16,078 nt of DNA, taken from assembly GCA_031279575.1 (NCBI GenBank), contig JAITIG010000106.1, forward strand, positions 1 through 16,078. Reading direction: 5' to 3'. Position 1 is the first letter of the stretch, and every line of letters starts with the position of its first letter. The notes under the pieces are model-generated. The model saw nothing but the letters and a program-made list of their open reading frames with translations, was not told where the DNA came from and ran no database searches. This DNA comes from Bifidobacteriaceae bacterium. Its GTDB lineage: Bacteria > Actinomycetota > Actinomycetes > Actinomycetales > WQXJ01. Made by a program: the position numbers and the translations under genes. Of the stretch, positions 15,274-16,078 are shown piece after piece.

Positions 15274-16078
15274 ATGAGTATGTCGCGTTTTGCCCCCGGC
15301 CAAGGATTCAACCACCCCAACTCCCCCGGGCTGCGCCCGGCCAGGCGCGGCGGGCGCCTGGCGGTGGTGGGAGCCGCCGCCATGGCGGTAGCCCTCGGCC
15401 TGGCCGGCCTGGTCTGGCCGGCCCAGCGCAGCGCCGCCGACCCCTCCGGCGGGGGCGCGGACGGCATCGTCCCGGCTGCTCAGGCGCAGCCGATGGAGCA
15501 GCCGCCCGAGGGCTCAACGCTGGCGGCCGGCTTCACCACTCAAGCCACGGCCGGACTGGTGGACGTGGCCTGGGACCAGGTGGGCGGCGCGGTGGTGGGC
15601 GCCTCGAGCTTCCGCAGCGACCTTTACCCGGCCGACAACGCGATCAGCGCCCGCGGCGGGCACTGGAGCACAGCGGAAGGTGAAACCACCGACCAGTGGC
15701 TCATCTTGGATCTGAAGCATGACTGGGCCCTGTCCCGCGTGGTGGTGAGCCCGTACACCGTCAGCGGGCCGGCCAGCGTCACGGTGTCGGCGGGGGACGC
15801 GCCTGAGGGTCCGTTCACGCAGATCGCCCAGGCGACCGCGGCCAACTCCAGTTCCGCCTTGACGCTGCCGATCCCAAATGGCGCGGCCGCCGGGCGTTAT
15901 CTGCGCCTGGACTTCCCGGCGCCGTTCACAGCTGACGCCCCATACCTCCAGCTCAACCGCGTGCAGGCCTTCACCGGCCAATTGGGCGGGGCGGAGGTGG
16001 AGTTCACCGACACCTCGACCGGCCCGAACCCGATCACCGCCTGGTCTTGGGACTTCGGCGACGGCGTGAAGGCCACAG
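15274..16078 (+). CDS. Secreted protein with discoidin (F5/8C) and PKD domains (3' end outside window)
   Basis: Predicted exported surface or extracellular protein, 268 residues visible. A long N-terminal region (MSMSRFAPGQGFNHP onward) precedes a basic-hydrophobic signal segment at about 24-50 (RRGGRLAVVGAAAMAVALGL), with likely cleavage near QRSAA-D. A discoidin-like domain spans about 104-234: VVGASSFRSDLYPADNAI, HWSTAEGETTDQWLILDL, and AGRYLRLDF near the end. A PKD domain begins at about 241: VEFTDTSTGPNPITAWSWDF, then GDG. Both domain types bind carbohydrate or act as spacers in adhesins and glycan-degrading enzymes. The catalytic part, if any, lies beyond the edge. ATG 15274 has GAGG at 15265-15268; a second ATG follows at 15280. 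Confidence 0.88.
   Translation, partial: MSMSRFAPGQGFNHPNSPGLRPARRGGRLAVVGAAAMAVALGLAGLVWPAQRSAADPSGGGADGIVPAAQAQPMEQPPEGSTLAAGFTTQATAGLVDVAWDQVGGAVVGASSFRSDLYPADNAISARGGHWSTAEGETTDQWLILDLKHDWALSRVVVSPYTVSGPASVTVSAGDAPEGPFTQIAQATAANSSSALTLPIPNGAAAGRYLRLDFPAPFTADAPYLQLNRVQAFTGQLGGAEVEFTDTSTGPNPITAWSWDFGDGVKAT

Overview
The window is very GC-rich chromosomal DNA from a bacterium, most likely an Actinomycetota. The support is an actinobacterial-style NusA, a gene order (nusA, DUF4439-like lipoprotein gene, proS, ispG, DUF4081-GNAT gene, rseP, dxr) that matches the mycobacterial/actinobacterial chromosome, strong G/C preference at third codon positions, several probable leaderless starts (a -10 hexamer 6-7 nt before GTG/ATG), and a bPH-domain membrane protein. 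I would not name a genus.

Layout. 1-1283 (-): nusA, running off the left edge, with a Pro/Ala-rich repeat tail. 1501-2667 (+): Ala-rich lipoprotein, probably DUF4439 (ferritin-like), with an 18-residue tandem-repeat insertion. 2679-4481 (-): proS. 4568-5776 and 5795-6688 (+): ispG and a DUF4081-type GNAT acetyltransferase. 6699-8156 and 8161-9390 (-): the coupled pair rseP and dxr, transcribed dxr first. 9409-9984 (+): PH-domain membrane protein. 9985-10367: non-coding, possibly holding a gene remnant. 10368-11336 and 11369-12598 (-): alpha/beta-hydrolase and MFS sugar-type transporter, divergent from 12659-13699 (+), a LacI-family repressor, with a perfect palindrome in the shared promoter. 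13908-14969 (+): GT-B glycosyltransferase. 15274-16078 (+): start of a secreted discoidin/PKD protein, cut by the window edge.

How the genes fit together. dxr and ispG are two enzymes of the MEP isoprenoid pathway. The rseP-type site-2 protease, proS, nusA and the GNAT are the usual conserved neighbours. Relative to the M. tuberculosis-like order, rimP is missing next to nusA, and the ispG-GNAT block is turned around as a unit. The LacI/MFS/hydrolase group looks like a small inducible cassette that imports a glycoside- or ester-like substrate and hydrolyses it in the cytoplasm. The right end begins a cell-surface region.

Most notable points: (1) a G7 run inside the 17-bp promoter spacer of the surface protein gene, a possible phase-variation switch; (2) the clean ispG-GNAT inversion; (3) a LacI repressor with Arg at the hinge position that is normally Leu, paired with an operator lacking the usual central CG; (4) GC-rich tandem repeats expanded in frame in four neighbouring housekeeping genes, two of them with the same 54-nt period; (5) an alpha/beta-hydrolase whose HGGG oxyanion motif reads FGGA. 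I see no CRISPR array, IS element, tRNA or rRNA. I see no defence or other wholly new multi-gene system.
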